Assembly (NCBI GenBank): GCA_022560025.1
Contig: JAFISE010000023.1
Coordinates: 124,001 to 188,000, forward strand
Source: Stagonosporopsis chrysanthemi
Taxonomy: Eukaryota; Ascomycota; Dothideomycetes; Pleosporales; Didymellaceae
Reading direction: 5' to 3'
DNA: 64,000 bases
A program made the translations under genes and the position numbers. Shown here piece after piece: positions 1 to 11,771 of this stretch; the first letter of the stretch is position 1; the number at the start of each line of letters is the position of its first letter. Under the pieces are notes generated by a model. That model did not search any database. It had not been told where the DNA came from and was given only the letters and a program-made list of their open reading frames with translations.

Positions 1-501
1 AGCACCTCATTAGCTGAGTTACTGGATACCCTGGACGAGAAGATACCTGAGGTTTGCACTAAGTAAAGCCGTTTTCTCAGGGTGATTGTGTTACATACCG
101 GCAAGGATGAAGGCCAGCGCCAACGATAGGGCCAAGGCTGTAGGCAACAAGAGCTTTCGGATCAAATTGGCTCCTCTCCGACGCCACGCATTGAATACCA
201 ATGCCAACTCGAGGGCCGCATCAAGCGCAATGGGTGTGTTTCTGAGAATTGCCTGCCGCTGGAGATGGACTCCTTCCAAGTTCTTATCCGATGAGTACAC
301 AAAATGGAGCAATACTCGCATTATCTTCCAAAAGCTGCGGCCGCTGGTACTAACGAACAACGCAAGAAAAGCGATGAGAAGTCCTCCACGCTTGCGATCC
401 AAGGTAAGAGTAGCACCATGGATGGCATCAAATGATCGATTGATCCAAAACCCAAGATAGATATCAGCATCAAGCGAACCTGAGATGTTATTTGTTGCCA
501 T
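1..501 (-). CDS. Partial conserved multi-TM membrane protein, 5' part
   Basis: This is the N-terminal part of a gene that runs off the left edge. Exon 1 is 99-501. An apparent 40-bp intron (59-98, GTATGT...TTAG, phase 1) is followed by an open exon 2 that continues past base 1. The start at 501 (MATNNISG) is preferred over an upstream in-frame ATG at 537, because the recognisable conserved part follows it. The protein has a short polar N-terminus, the stretch DIYLGFWINRSFD, and a hydrophobic segment (GGLLIAFLALFVS). A second hydrophobic segment (LLLPTALALSLALAFILAG) sits at the exon end. It looks like the N-terminus of polytopic fungal membrane proteins of unknown function. I cannot assign a role. 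The intron is near the lower size limit, so the join is less certain than the exon. Confidence 0.6.
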
Positions 502-1948
502 ATTGTTTTCAGAGGTGTTTGGCGAGATGGTGCGCAACTGAACCTTCTGCTTAGCGGAGAGAAACGACAGATGAATATTTAACCTGAACGGCTGTGCTAC
601 CTAGGGGCTGCATGTCAGCAACCCACAGCGACAAGAGATTCTCGTCAGCCCTGTGCTGGAGTGACTGATTCGTCGGCCCTGTCCGGTATCCCTGTTTCCC
701 AACGTTGGCCGCCTGAAAAGACGTGTGCTCCTACACGTAACCTAGTTGAAGCTATACTGGGGGGCAGTATAGCGGCTGACATAGCTAGCCAGATACGGCA
801 TGAGACGTCTGTGCCTCGACAGCGGAAGTTCTTATTTAGACCCGTAAGCCGCGTCCAGTGAGAGTGGCGGTCAGGCCGACAATTGTTGTGGGGACTCAAA
901 CACCTAAGCCTCTAACGAGCCCCTTGAGTTTTTCTTGGCAAGAATCCTTATTCCTGTCACAAAACTCGAAGAAGATTTAAAATTCCCAATGATGAACAGT
1001 CTCTTCTCTCTCAATCACAAAATATCAAACGCCTTCTGCGAAAACTAAAGGTTCGAGTTAACGAATCTGTTACGAGAAAGATGAGGAGACGCAAAAGTCG
1101 AATCGTGAAAAGAAAACAATTCTACCATCATGGAAGTGCAACAACGCACGATATCCAAGTCCGTCAATATGTGTCGTTCCGGTTGGCATACATAATATTC
1201 GTTTCGTGATTCTGATCTCATCCCTAACGACCAGGGGATCTTGTTGATCGTTAGCCCGTCGATGACAACAGCTCTTTTGGGTCAGCTTAAGCCCTGAAGT
1301 TCTGCGCTCAAGGGTGGTCCTTCGTGACATCCGATCAGTACATATGGCGTTTCAATTTTGTCGCTAGAAGTGAAGGAATTGAATGAATCCGAAGGTCGAG
1401 CATCCCAACGCGACCAAACTGACGACCCTTGATCATGATTTTCGTTGCCTAGCATATTCCTGATTTTATATGGCAGTCGGTCTGTTCGCAGGGCCTGTCT
1501 GAGTGTTGAAACAATGTCCGGTCGAAAGTGTACGAGTTCTCGTCTACATAGAACGGGATGCTAGGATTGATAATGGAGCGCGACTCAACATCTGTGAATG
1601 TGGAGTTCAAATAACTGGGCACAGGAGATGGGAGTATATCTTGATCATGTCGGTCTGGCACAAAGAGTTTGTGGGTACAAGATATCGATGCCAGTGTTGA
1701 GAGCTGGGGAAAGCGCACTAACCCGTTATGCTTGCCTAGCGTGCCGTGGGGACAGCCTCGGCTCGTTCACATGTCGCCGCAATAGCTTCTTGGTCACACA
1801 TCACCACATCCTGCATGACCTGTTAGGTTCACATGTAAGGCGCATACGCGAGGTGGCTTCGTCGAAGTCCTCATTGCCTACCACACGACCGAGTGCCTCC
1901 CCCGTATCCAGATCTCCGCTCAACGCAGCACGTCTAACCTAGTAGACG
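502..1948. other. Intergenic region, no gene seen
   Basis: This is the upstream region of the left-edge gene and of the ABC transporter gene. Only short, overlapping frames without family resemblance are present. I see no RNA gene or repeat. Confidence 0.5.
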
Positions 1949-4234
1949 GTGACGTGTGATACGCCCACCCAAACGACGAATGCCGCTCCCACGGTAGCCA
2001 TGGCCGTCTTGTCGAAACCTTGGTCGAAGCAAGGGCTCTCAAGCGCATCGATTAAGTCGCTGATCAACGAATTCACCTCCTTATATCTTCAGAATCGCAC
2101 GCGCATATCACGCGCCGTGTACATAACACTCTTCGTCGCCCTCATAAATCGCATTCGCAATGCGATCGCCGAGCAAAAAGCAGCCTCGATAAGGCGCGAA
2201 GCACAACGGAAAACCGGAACAGGCCCGAGCGAGGGCGAAGCAACGGGGCGAAAGAAAGTCGAGCTGAACCGCGAGTTCTTCAAGAACCTTCTGCGGTTGC
2301 TCAAGATCTGCATACCGGGATGGAGGAGTAAGGAGTTCAGACTGATCATCAGTCATAGCATTTTTCTGGTGCTCAGAACTATGATCAGTCTGTACGTCGC
2401 TGAGCTTGATGGAAGGCTCGTGAGTAGCTTGGTACGAGGCAAAGGAAGCGAATTCTTGAAGGGGCTGGTATGGTGGATGATGGTGGCCGTCCCAGCCACG
2501 TTTACAAACTCAATGGTATGTGGCGTTTATTGTCGCTCTACATACTGCCAACATCTGACGCGCGAAGCTCTCCTACCATCAGTGCAAGTTGTCATTGCAA
2601 TACCGCACGCGCCTTACGAACTACGTCCACAACCGATACCTCTCGCAGATGACCTTCTATACACTCTCGGCTCTCGACGATCGAATCAAGAATGCCGATC
2701 AGCTCATCACCGTAGATGTAGCAAAGTTCGCCAACAGCCTCGCGGAGCTATACTCAAACCTCGCAAAGCCTGTGCTTGACATAATAGTGTACAATTATTC
2801 TCTATCTCGTAGCGTAGGAGGAGAAGGCCTTTTCTTCATGAGCTTGCTCGTTCAGTTGTCCGCGAACGTTATGCGCGCGCTCACCCCACCATTCGGAAAA
2901 TATGTGGCGGATGAAGCACGGCTTGAGGGTGAGTTCAGGTTCCAGCACTCAAGACTCATAGACTACAGCGAGGAGGTTGCGTTGTACCACGGCCACGAGG
3001 CAGAGAAAGACACCTTGGACAAAGGCTACTTCACATTAATCAAGCACGTCAATCGCATACTGAGGAGGCGACTGTACCATGGTGTCATGGAAGACTTTGT
3101 AATCAAGTACTTCTGGGGTGCGCTTGGGCTCTTGCTCTGCAGCGTGCCCGCGTTCTTCCAGATCCCCGGACAGAACGCAACGAACATGGGCGACCGAACA
3201 GAGAGCTTCGTGACCAATCGTCGCATGCTCCTCATGTCGTCTGACGCGTTTGGTCGTGTCATGTTCTCCTATAAGGAAATCACTGAGCTTGCCGGCTACA
3301 CGTCTCGCGTATCCACTTTGTTCGATGTCATTGATGACATTCAAGCTGGCCATTTCGAAAAAAAGCTGGTATCGTCCGCCGACACAGAAGAGAATGCTGC
3401 TGTTCTACGCGGCCGTGGTACGGTGACAGAGGGCGAGGACATCGAGTTTGTCGATGTGCCCATTGTTTCACCCAACGGCGACGTCCTCGTGCGCAAGTTG
3501 TCGTTCACCGTAAAGCCAGGCGACCATCTCCTGATCGTTGGACCGAACGGCTGCGGCAAATCCAGTCTGTTCCGTATTCTAGGTGGATTGTGGCCGGTCT
3601 ATGGCGGCACGGTGCGAAAGCCGCCCTTCGAAGACATTTTCTACATTCCACAGCGCCCATATCTCTCTCGAGGTACACTTCGCCAGCAGATCATTTACCC
3701 TGATAACCTACGTGAGATGCGCGACAAGGGCATCAGCGACGATGACCTGTACAACATTCTCACTGTAGTAGAGATCGAATCCATTGTCGACCGCCCAGAT
3801 GGCTGGGATGCTGAGCAGGAGTGGACAGATGTCTTGTCCGGCGGCCTGCAGCAGCGAGTGGCTATGGCACGACTGTTTTATCATCGACCTCGGTATGCGA
3901 TCCTGGACGAGTGCACCAGCTCCGTAACGCTTGAGATTGAGAGGGTGATGTATGATGAGGCGAAGAGATTAGGTATTACCCTCATGACTGTATCGCACAG
4001 GCGGAGTCTGTGGAAGTATCATGAGAAGATCTTGCAATTCGATGGCCAAGGGAAGTACATCTTCACCAAGTTGGATGCGGAGAGGAGATTGGAGCTTGAA
4101 GAGTAAGCCGCATGAACCTGTCTTTGAATTTTTACAAGCTGACTATGCATAGCGAGAAGGAAGACATTGAGTTGCAACTACGAGCCGTGCCAGACATTGA
4201 GCAGAGGATTGCTGAGTTGGAAGCTTCCATGTAG
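1949..4234 (+). CDS. PXA2: Peroxisomal ABC half-transporter (ABCD family, PXA2-like)
   Basis: Imports very-long-chain fatty acyl-CoA into peroxisomes for beta-oxidation, normally as a heterodimer with a second ABCD half-transporter. Exons are 1949-2515, 2568-4102 and 4153-4234 (introns 52 and 50 bp), giving 727 aa. The ATG at 2000, in a better context (AGCCATGG), would give 710 aa. The first half is the ABC_membrane_2 region with the EAA-like stretch EEVALYHGHEAEK. The nucleotide-binding domain follows: Walker A GPNGCGKSS near residue 514, signature LSGG near 612 (here followed by LQQR), Walker B YAILDECTS, and the switch His in TVSHR. The last 82-nt exon was found because the frame otherwise stops at LELEE. 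After splicing it continues with the charged helical tail (ending ELEASM) usual in fungal PXA2. Assignment to PXA2 rather than PXA1 rests on length and on the N-terminal NRTRISRAVY region. Confidence 0.92.
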
Positions 4235-4562
4235 ATATGGTACTCAATAGCAAAGAATGATAGGTGTAAGATGTAAGGCATATGCCGCAACAGTAGATTC
4301 TTTCCATCAGGTCAAGTACATGTATAGACCGTCCACGGTCACATTGCAAGAGTAGAATAGGAACCGACAATAAGCTGCACGTGTGGGCAGCCATTCAGTC
4401 ATGAGCAAAGTACATGTCAAGTGGGGTCTTGCTTTAGCGTGCGCCAATCGGTGAATGCTAGCTCCGTGTTCTTGAGCCCCGACGCGTCCCTCTGCAACTT
4501 TCCACAACACAGCTCGAAGCTGCAAGTCAACACGCAATTGCGCCCAGTCGCAGCCACCCGCC
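4235..4562. other. Intergenic region, no feature seen
   Basis: Terminator of the ABC transporter gene and promoter of the dynactin gene, both on the plus strand. Nothing else is recognisable. Confidence 0.5.
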
Positions 4563-7500
4563 ATGTCGGAATTCAAAGTCGGTCAACGGATCGAGACCAA
4601 TACCCACCGGACGGGCATCGTGAAGTATGTTGGGCCCATACACGTTACAGAAGGTGCCTGGCTTGGTATCGACTTGCAAGAGCCATCAGGAAAGAACGAC
4701 GGTTCCCTGCGCGGCGAGCGATATTTTGATTGTCCGCCACAACATGGACTCTTCGTGAAAGAGACAGACATCCTCCAGATCATCTCGCAAGCAGCACCGA
4801 TACCAGCAGCCTCGAAAGCCGTCGCGCCGAAGCCCAAAGCTCCCACGCCTGCCCCGAGACCAAGGCCTTCGAGCACTGTTGCCCCTAGACCTGCTGCGTC
4901 GAGTCGGCCTTCCAGCGTTACGTCCCCGCCAGCTGGCGCGAGAGCACCCAGCCATGCGAAACGTCAGTCTGTGGCACCGGCTGCCGCCCCGCGAACCCCA
5001 CTACGGGCACCTGCACGGAAGCCCAGCATCGCCAGTGCGTCCACTGCAGCCCCTTCGCCTCCTCCCACACGACCAACTGTTACGTCGAAACCGAGTACAT
5101 CGTCCGTCACGTCAGCGACACAACCACAGAACCCTCTGAGGACTTCAACTAGAGACAGCAATGTCGACGCACTGCAGACGAAGATCAAGCACTTGGAGAA
5201 ACAACACTCGGATGACCAAGCGCGGTTGAAGGAACTGTCGCAAGCAGAGACTGAGCGCGACAAGTATCAGGGAATTATGCAAAAGCTGCAAGCCAAATTG
5301 CAGTCGTATCACCAAGAATTCAGAGATGCCAAGATAGAACTGGAAAGGACCTTGGAAGAGAACAAGCGGATGTCGAAGGAAGCACAGGACCATGAATTTG
5401 ATCTCGAGGACGCGTTGCTTGAGAAAGAGATGGCGCAGGAGCGCGCTGAGCAGGCTGAAAGTGAGCTGGAAGGACTCCGATCGAAAGTGGAACAACAGGA
5501 ATTGGAGCTCGAAATCCTCAGAGATGAAGCAGAAGCGTTCACTGAGCACATGTCCGAGGAAGATAAAGAGCAAGCAGGGTACTACAGACTGCAACACGAA
5601 AACGATCGAATTCGCGAAGCTTTGATAATACTGAAAGAGGTCACGGAGGAAGAAGCACATAAGAGCAAGGCCCGTATCGATGAGCTGGAAGAGGACTCTT
5701 CTCAATTGGAGACATTACGTGCGGAACTCGAACAACTTCGACAGCAATTGGCTGAAGCCCAAGACATTGCAGAGCATCTGAAAGCTCAGGTCAATGACAG
5801 AAACGAACTGGAGGATGTTGTTGAGGAGATGTCAAGTAAAATCCAGGAATTGGAAAGCATAGTACGCGATCAAGAACTTGCAATAACAGACCTGGAGAGC
5901 CTGAAGGAGCTGAACGAGGAGCTGTTAGATCAGCAGGATGAAGAGACCAAAGAGCTCCGCGCCGAGTTCGAGGCCAAGGACGCCGAGCTTGAGCAACTTG
6001 GCGAGCGAGCGTTGGAGCAGGCGCTGAGCATCTCCGATCTTGAAGAGACCAACACGAAGTTCAGAGACCTTGTGACCGAACTGGTTGCGCAGATCAAGGA
6101 AGCCGAAACAACTAAGACGATGACAGAGGCCCAAGTCAAGGACACGACCGGCCGCATTAATGAAGTCATGGATGTGAACAGACGTCTCCGCGCTGTCGAG
6201 GTCAACGCGACAAGCAAAGAAATCACCTCGGAGCTCCGCCAGCTCAAAGCCGAACAGACTACCGAAATGCTGGAAATCATGAGCGAGACACAATCCCAAG
6301 AATTCGGTCGAAGCGAGCCAATGCAGGCATACTTCACCGCCAAACGCATCATGTTCAAATCGAATATACTCAGTGGCCTTTTGACCAACACGGACAAGCA
6401 TGCTGCCCACAAGGGCAGTGTGGAAGAAGCATCCGCGAAGCTACTCTCCGTTGAGGCTAGCTACTACCTCGCGAACTTGAAGAGTGGAAGCAACCGCATC
6501 TCATCGGCGATGGCAGTCTCATCTCTGCAGGAATTTGCAACATTCAGCTCAGCATACGCAGAGCTTGTCGCAGTCGAACGGAATCTGGACCAAGGACTTG
6601 AGGCGATCAAGGCGGACCGAGTCAACTTCGCAGAGATGGCGAAGTCTTTCGCTGGGTCGACAGAAGTGTGCAAGGCTGTCCTTGCTACTCACCATCCTGT
6701 TCTGAAAGAGCGAACTGAAGACGAGATGACATTGAGAATTTCTTCGATCGCGGCAAGCTTGACATATCTTGACTCCACCTGCACAGCTACTATCACGATG
6801 CTGAAGGCACTGGCGGCTACCAGTGAAGAACTAGCAGAAGATGCGAACGATGCCATAGATCAGTTTTCAGCACCTTCTTCAATATGCGGCAAGGCCTCGT
6901 TGACAGCTTCAAGGCTGCTGAAGACATGTAATGATCGCCGAGGTGAGGGACTGTATCCACAATTCAACGGGGATCTGGAGTCCGTCAAAGGAGATGAGGA
7001 GTGGCTGATACAAGCTGCACAAGCTGCAGCCAAGTGGTCTCACTCAATTTTGGAAGAATTAGGCCGATCAATCGATGCAGATGGTACACTTGTAGGACAC
7101 GTCAATCTGAAGGAGAGTCTGCTTCCGTTCTGGACCGACCGCTCAAGCAACGTCAACAACATCATTGCTAGGTTGAGCAGCTGGAATGAATACGCCCTAT
7201 CGCTCAAGGACTGTGTAGAGATCCAGCACGGTCCTGCGCCCTGGACAGAAAAGGCGAAGGAGATAGAAGCAACCAGAAGGCAGGTCGATGAGGCAGCCGC
7301 AAAGCTCCAAAAAATCACAGCTGAGCATCAAGCCACACTCTTCAAGCTTGCGGAGCACGGGCAAATCATCGAAACCAAGGAGCTAGAAATCGAACACCTT
7401 GCAGCCAAGAATCGCGAAGCAATAACCAAGAGCGAAGACGTCCAGCGCCTGCAATCTGAAATCGAAGAAGCTCACGCCGAAATCAAACAGCTGCAAAAGC

Positions 7501-8105
7501 AGGACAAAGCCCAAAAGCAGGATATCGACGACCTGAACACCAGACTCGCACACGCCGCGCAGTACGAGCCCGCAGAGTCGGACAAAGCACCTGCTATTGC
7601 TACACCCGCTCTCGATTCCGCCGACACCGCACGCACAGCCTCAGCAAGTGTCGTGTCTCTGCTCGACGCGCTGCAGGTTGAGAACCGCTTCCTCCGCCAG
7701 AGCAACGCGAGCGCCTACTTCGGCGCCCCGCAGCTCGACATGCTCAAATCCCTGCGCGCTCCCGAGAAGCGCGAACGCAGCAAGCTCTCCGCCGCAACCG
7801 ATAGCCTGCTCAGTCTAGCGTGGCTGACAGACGATGCCGCGGAGCCGGAGGTGTTGAGTAGTATATCCGGCCCACACCACGATGCGGAACCTCAGCCGCC
7901 GACTCAGCGACGTCGCCGTACGGAGAGGGTGCCGCTTGCTCTTGCGCCGCTGACGACTCAGCTCGACACGCTGAAGAGCAAGGGCCGTCTCGACTGGTCT
8001 GGGGCTGGGCTGGATGACCTCGGATTTGCGGACCTGTCGCCTACGCTCGAGTTCTTCGACAGTGAGATGCTCAGTCTACGGCCGTTGAGGAATATCATGG
8101 CCTAA
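4563..8105 (+). CDS. nudM: Dynactin large subunit, p150Glued homologue
   Basis: Largest subunit of dynactin, the dynein activator. It binds microtubules and dynein intermediate chain, and supports nuclear distribution and endosome transport in hyphae (Neurospora ro-3, Aspergillus nudM). Single exon, 1180 aa. Residues 5-66 form a CAP-Gly domain with the landmarks GIVKYVG, GAWLGIDL, the binding-loop motif GKNDGS, RYFDC and HGLFV. Residues about 75-200 are a Pro/Ala/Ser-rich basic linker. Long heptad coiled coils follow (about 200-560, rich in E/K/Q/L), then a mixed helical dynactin domain, and a second coiled coil (about 890-1000) before a low-complexity C-terminus. The start is the ATG in GCCATGTCG, just ahead of CAP-Gly. 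Length is close to the family norm (1200-1350). I see no break. Confidence 0.95.
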   Translation: MSEFKVGQRIETNTHRTGIVKYVGPIHVTEGAWLGIDLQEPSGKNDGSLRGERYFDCPPQHGLFVKETDILQIISQAAPIPAASKAVAPKPKAPTPAPRPRPSSTVAPRPAASSRPSSVTSPPAGARAPSHAKRQSVAPAAAPRTPLRAPARKPSIASASTAAPSPPPTRPTVTSKPSTSSVTSATQPQNPLRTSTRDSNVDALQTKIKHLEKQHSDDQARLKELSQAETERDKYQGIMQKLQAKLQSYHQEFRDAKIELERTLEENKRMSKEAQDHEFDLEDALLEKEMAQERAEQAESELEGLRSKVEQQELELEILRDEAEAFTEHMSEEDKEQAGYYRLQHENDRIREALIILKEVTEEEAHKSKARIDELEEDSSQLETLRAELEQLRQQLAEAQDIAEHLKAQVNDRNELEDVVEEMSSKIQELESIVRDQELAITDLESLKELNEELLDQQDEETKELRAEFEAKDAELEQLGERALEQALSISDLEETNTKFRDLVTELVAQIKEAETTKTMTEAQVKDTTGRINEVMDVNRRLRAVEVNATSKEITSELRQLKAEQTTEMLEIMSETQSQEFGRSEPMQAYFTAKRIMFKSNILSGLLTNTDKHAAHKGSVEEASAKLLSVEASYYLANLKSGSNRISSAMAVSSLQEFATFSSAYAELVAVERNLDQGLEAIKADRVNFAEMAKSFAGSTEVCKAVLATHHPVLKERTEDEMTLRISSIAASLTYLDSTCTATITMLKALAATSEELAEDANDAIDQFSAPSSICGKASLTASRLLKTCNDRRGEGLYPQFNGDLESVKGDEEWLIQAAQAAAKWSHSILEELGRSIDADGTLVGHVNLKESLLPFWTDRSSNVNNIIARLSSWNEYALSLKDCVEIQHGPAPWTEKAKEIEATRRQVDEAAAKLQKITAEHQATLFKLAEHGQIIETKELEIEHLAAKNREAITKSEDVQRLQSEIEEAHAEIKQLQKQDKAQKQDIDDLNTRLAHAAQYEPAESDKAPAIATPALDSADTARTASASVVSLLDALQVENRFLRQSNASAYFGAPQLDMLKSLRAPEKRERSKLSAATDSLLSLAWLTDDAAEPEVLSSISGPHHDAEPQPPTQRRRRTERVPLALAPLTTQLDTLKSKGRLDWSGAGLDDLGFADLSPTLEFFDSEMLSLRPLRNIMA

Positions 8106-8745
8106 TTTTGGGTCTCGAAGCTGGGGTAGCGTCGACCGAGAAAAAGTGAGCGCAATGGATGCGTTCGAGGGGTGGGTGTGAAGTGGTATGGTACAGGTGG
8201 AGACGTCTTTTATTTTACGCGAGATGCTACATGCGATATACCCCCAGCACGGCGTGCTGCTTGCATTGGATTGAATAAACAGAGGAATGTGGACGCGTAT
8301 ATCCTGATCCTCATGCTGCCCTCATCGTCAGCAACGGTGCTTGCCATAAACGTGATGTGACAGGGTACCGCGATTGCTCTCTTTAGCCAGAACTCTCTCG
8401 ACAAATGCGATCTTCACTGCTTGAAGAGTCTGGCGGCTTGTTAAACGAGAGCCTGCTTAATCAGGAAAGCGATTGGCGCGACGGGCATGTTCATTGGCAC
8501 ATTTCGAGGTGGGTTGTGAGAGACGTGCGTCAGGCCAGGACACCATAGTGGTGAGCTATAGAAACAGTGTGTAAAGTGTTTATACAAACAGTACATTCAA
8601 TATCAGCTGTCACCTGTGTGCCATCGCCAAAGTCGGTTCGTCAGATGCCAAGATAAGAGCCCTGATTATGCCACAAAAGGAACCACCCAAACATGTCGAG
8701 CTGCAATCATAAATACAAGAAATGCGCTATGCTAGTGAGCCAGCT
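8106..8745. other. Convergent intergenic region
   Basis: Shared 3' flank of the dynactin gene (plus) and the multi-TM protein gene (minus). No gene or repeat is seen. Confidence 0.5.
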
Positions 8746-11700
8746 TCACAGCACGCTCCTCCGCTTCGACAACTTGGCATACTGCCGCTGTGTCCTCGTC
8801 TCACCATGCTCGAGCTCGTATTCAGAAGGCGACGCGCCGGAGCGCAGACTCTCAACTGTGCTCAGAGGCCGAAGACGCTCCGTCCCTGCAGGCTGACTGG
8901 CCCTTACAGGAGTTTTCGTTTTGGAGGTAAAAGGCACCCGTATGTTGCCGAGTGCGGCTGTGAGTCTCGAGAAGATGCCGGTGCCTGCCGGCTTGGCCTG
9001 TCGCGGTGCACCATGATTGTGATTGTGATCGTGCGTGTGTGTATGGCCAGCGAGAAGTGCGGTCTTTTCGCCGGGTTCCATGTACAGATGTTCGCCCTCG
9101 TGATTGACAAACCAGTTCACCATGTACTGCTTGCCCTCAGGCCCTCCGCCACAGCTTCCTGCAAGGGCTTGGCTTGGGGGGCTGTTCACCGCCAATGCAA
9201 AGAGGTTTGGTGGTTCGGAAAAGTCTGTGACGAGACCGCGGTGGAAGATGAAGTAGAAAAGAACGAAGATGTTCATGATAAAAACAAGGAACAGGATGAC
9301 CATCCAGGCTTTGGAAGGGTTGTCTACTCCGCCGGAGGCATATTGCTGGGCTATCAGTGTTGCGTTGAAGTACTGGGTTTGTGGGTCCTCCAGCATAGGC
9401 TTAGTGTAATTCTATCAACGTTAGTGAGGTCCCGGATGTATTCGCAATATCCACTTACCCAGAAGCTGACGAATGGTGCGTCAATGAAGCTCTTCAGTAG
9501 AGTGCAGCCGGAAAGCACCGCGAGAGCCTCGCCCATACTGGGAAGCAATGGATTGAGCTTCACATCATAGTTGCCAAAACCACTCTCTGGCACGAGCTGC
9601 AGTTGCATAAGCAGCCTTGAATTGCTGGCTTCTCCATCGCTGAGACCGGTGCCGAGCGACAAACTATTCGCCCAATCGGACCCCACGTCTCGCCAATTGG
9701 AGAGACCGCGTACGACTGTGGCATTTGTAAGGCTCTTGACGTACGCCATGTCTCCAAGCGTGTCGTCCTTCGGGTCTCCGCAAAGCGCCCTCATCTTTCC
9801 GCCGGAGCCACCGGCCTCGTACTGTGTGCTGCAATAAGGCGTGATGTCGACGTCAATCTTGCACACAGTGTAGATGTCGGTCATGTTCGGTCCCGCTGTG
9901 CCATCACCGCCTTGACCCATTACGTAGATGGCAGGCCGGCCCCAAGCATAACTAGTGTGGTTGAGTATCGTGTTGAAAGGTTTGGGGAACCTGGAGAACA
10001 CAGGTGGATAATCCAGCATTGTTTTCTTATCTTGCTTTGTCCAGCCGAAGATTTCGTCGACCACTGTAGTGTTTGTAGTAGTTGCATGGGCCATCAACTT
10101 TGCATTTGTCCAGGAAGTAGCATTCACCGCTTCAGCATCAGGCCATTCAGCATAAACCAGAGGCGCAAGCTCAGACTTGTTCATGTTGACGCATAGAACT
10201 TTCATGACTGGCGACGGCACAGAAGCTTCGAGCTTGTAAGTGCCTTCCGAGTCAAGTTCTTCCGGCTGAAGAATCCCGTTCCTTTGGTCCCGTGCTGCTG
10301 CAAATACTCCTGCGTGTGGCATAGCAAGGGAAACATTATTGATCGCTCGCTTGTATTGGATGGACACCTCTGTAGTATTGATGATATCGATCCACTGAGC
10401 GGTGACCGTGGTGTTCTCGTACAAGAGTCCAAACCCTAGCGGACGTTTGGTCTGGTCAGATGAGCTGTTGCCACTCCTGGCCTCGTTCGTCCAGTCAGCA
10501 AGGTATTTGTGATAGTTGTAATACCCTTGACCAGCATGTTCGATCTGAGTACAGGTCGTGCCTCCGTACTGTGAGTCGGTCATAATTGGAGACTGACACA
10601 TTTGCTGAATGTGTAAGATATTGGCAAAGTCACTCTTGACGCTTCCAGCTAAGAGTCTGGTCTCTAGATATCCATCCTTCAGCATCGGCTGGACCAAAGC
10701 GGTTGCGGCAGGCGCGTAGAGAGTAGCCAGAATCGCGCTCAACAGGCTCAGCATACCTAAGAAGGACAGACCAGCGTATTTGGCTGTTTCCCAATGTGTG
10801 ATGAGGGTGCCCGGTTGCACGACCCACCGCCACATGCTCAACTCGGAAAGAGTTACGCCGCCACTTCTACTGAATGCTCTTCGGCTCAGGACTTGACCGA
10901 GAAATGATACAAAGCCAGTGACAAAGGACAGCTCGATAACCTTTGCAACGATTGAGGTCCAGAGGATAGCAGTAGCGGGTCGCATCTTGGCTCCGTCACT
11001 CGTACTGATGTAGCGTCCATACCTTGGAGCTCTTAGTGCTAACCCAAGGAAGATTCCTGACAGGACGGTGGAAAGTATGCATATGAATATGATGGTGCCG
11101 TTGAGCCAGGAAAACCGAGAGTGGTAGAAGTCTCTGCGTGTCTGACATTCGTGGCCAGGATGGAAGCCATTGTTGTCGAACGCTGACTTAATCGAGGGCG
11201 CGCCGCGCAGCGGCTGACTGTCTGATGCGTGCAAATACTGCTGGAAATCAGTGGAGCTGGCATTGGCCCGCGCATACCCGGGCATGTTGCGCTGAAACTC
11301 CTCATAGCTTCCTGTATACGGACTGAAGCGCTCGCGCGCGAGATCGGGTGTAGCTTCGGCGGAATCATGAGGAAACCTTCCCAGGAAGGGGTCGCTCGTG
11401 CCTGGGGGTGAAAGCGTTACGTCCGGGCTCCACAAATCAGCATTTGCGGCTCCGCGAACATGAGGCGGTATCGCTGATCCGCTGCCCAAATTGGGAGGGC
11501 TCTCAGCTGCTTCTATTCCCAGCCCACCATTGTCATGTCTCCGAAGTGTGTCGGCGATGTCTTCTTCGTCTTCTTCCGCGATCGTGGCCGGGGCATGCCG
11601 GTCGTTTGCATCGTTGCCCACTCGTGAATATCCGCCACGGGCGGTAGGCGAGAAAGCAGGTCGGTGCACGAAGGAAGCGCCAAACGAGGGAGAGCTGTCG

Positions 11701-11771
11701 TCGAAGCCCAGCGCGGGTGTCGAGTCGGCGCTGTTGGGGTTGCTGACGGTGTCGCGACGGAGGTCGGCCAT
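8746..11771 (-). CDS. Conserved fungal multi-TM protein with C-terminal His-rich tail
   Basis: Exons are 9459-11771 and 8746-9411, with a 47-bp intron (GTAAGT...ATAG, phase 0), giving 992 aa. The first about 200 residues are polar and probably cytosolic. They are followed by the conserved stretch FHPGHECQTRRDFYHSRFSW and three hydrophobic segments (starting TIIFICILSTVLSG, ILWTSIVAKVIELSF and GLSFLGMLSLLSAIL). A large region with several NxT/NxS sites and paired cysteines looks lumenal or extracellular. A last TM segment (AWMVILFLVFIMNIFVLFYF) lies in exon 2. The tail contains HTHTHDHNHNHG, a possible metal-binding patch. The architecture is conserved across Ascomycota to my knowledge, but I know of no established function. 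Joining the exons restores SFW|NYTKPMLEDP. Confidence 0.85.

Noticed and set aside
5145..5705. Leu/Phe-rich minus-strand frame inside the dynactin gene that resembles a membrane protein
   Set aside because: Antisense of a Glu/Lys-rich coiled coil commonly reads as Leu/Phe; the plus-strand gene is certain.
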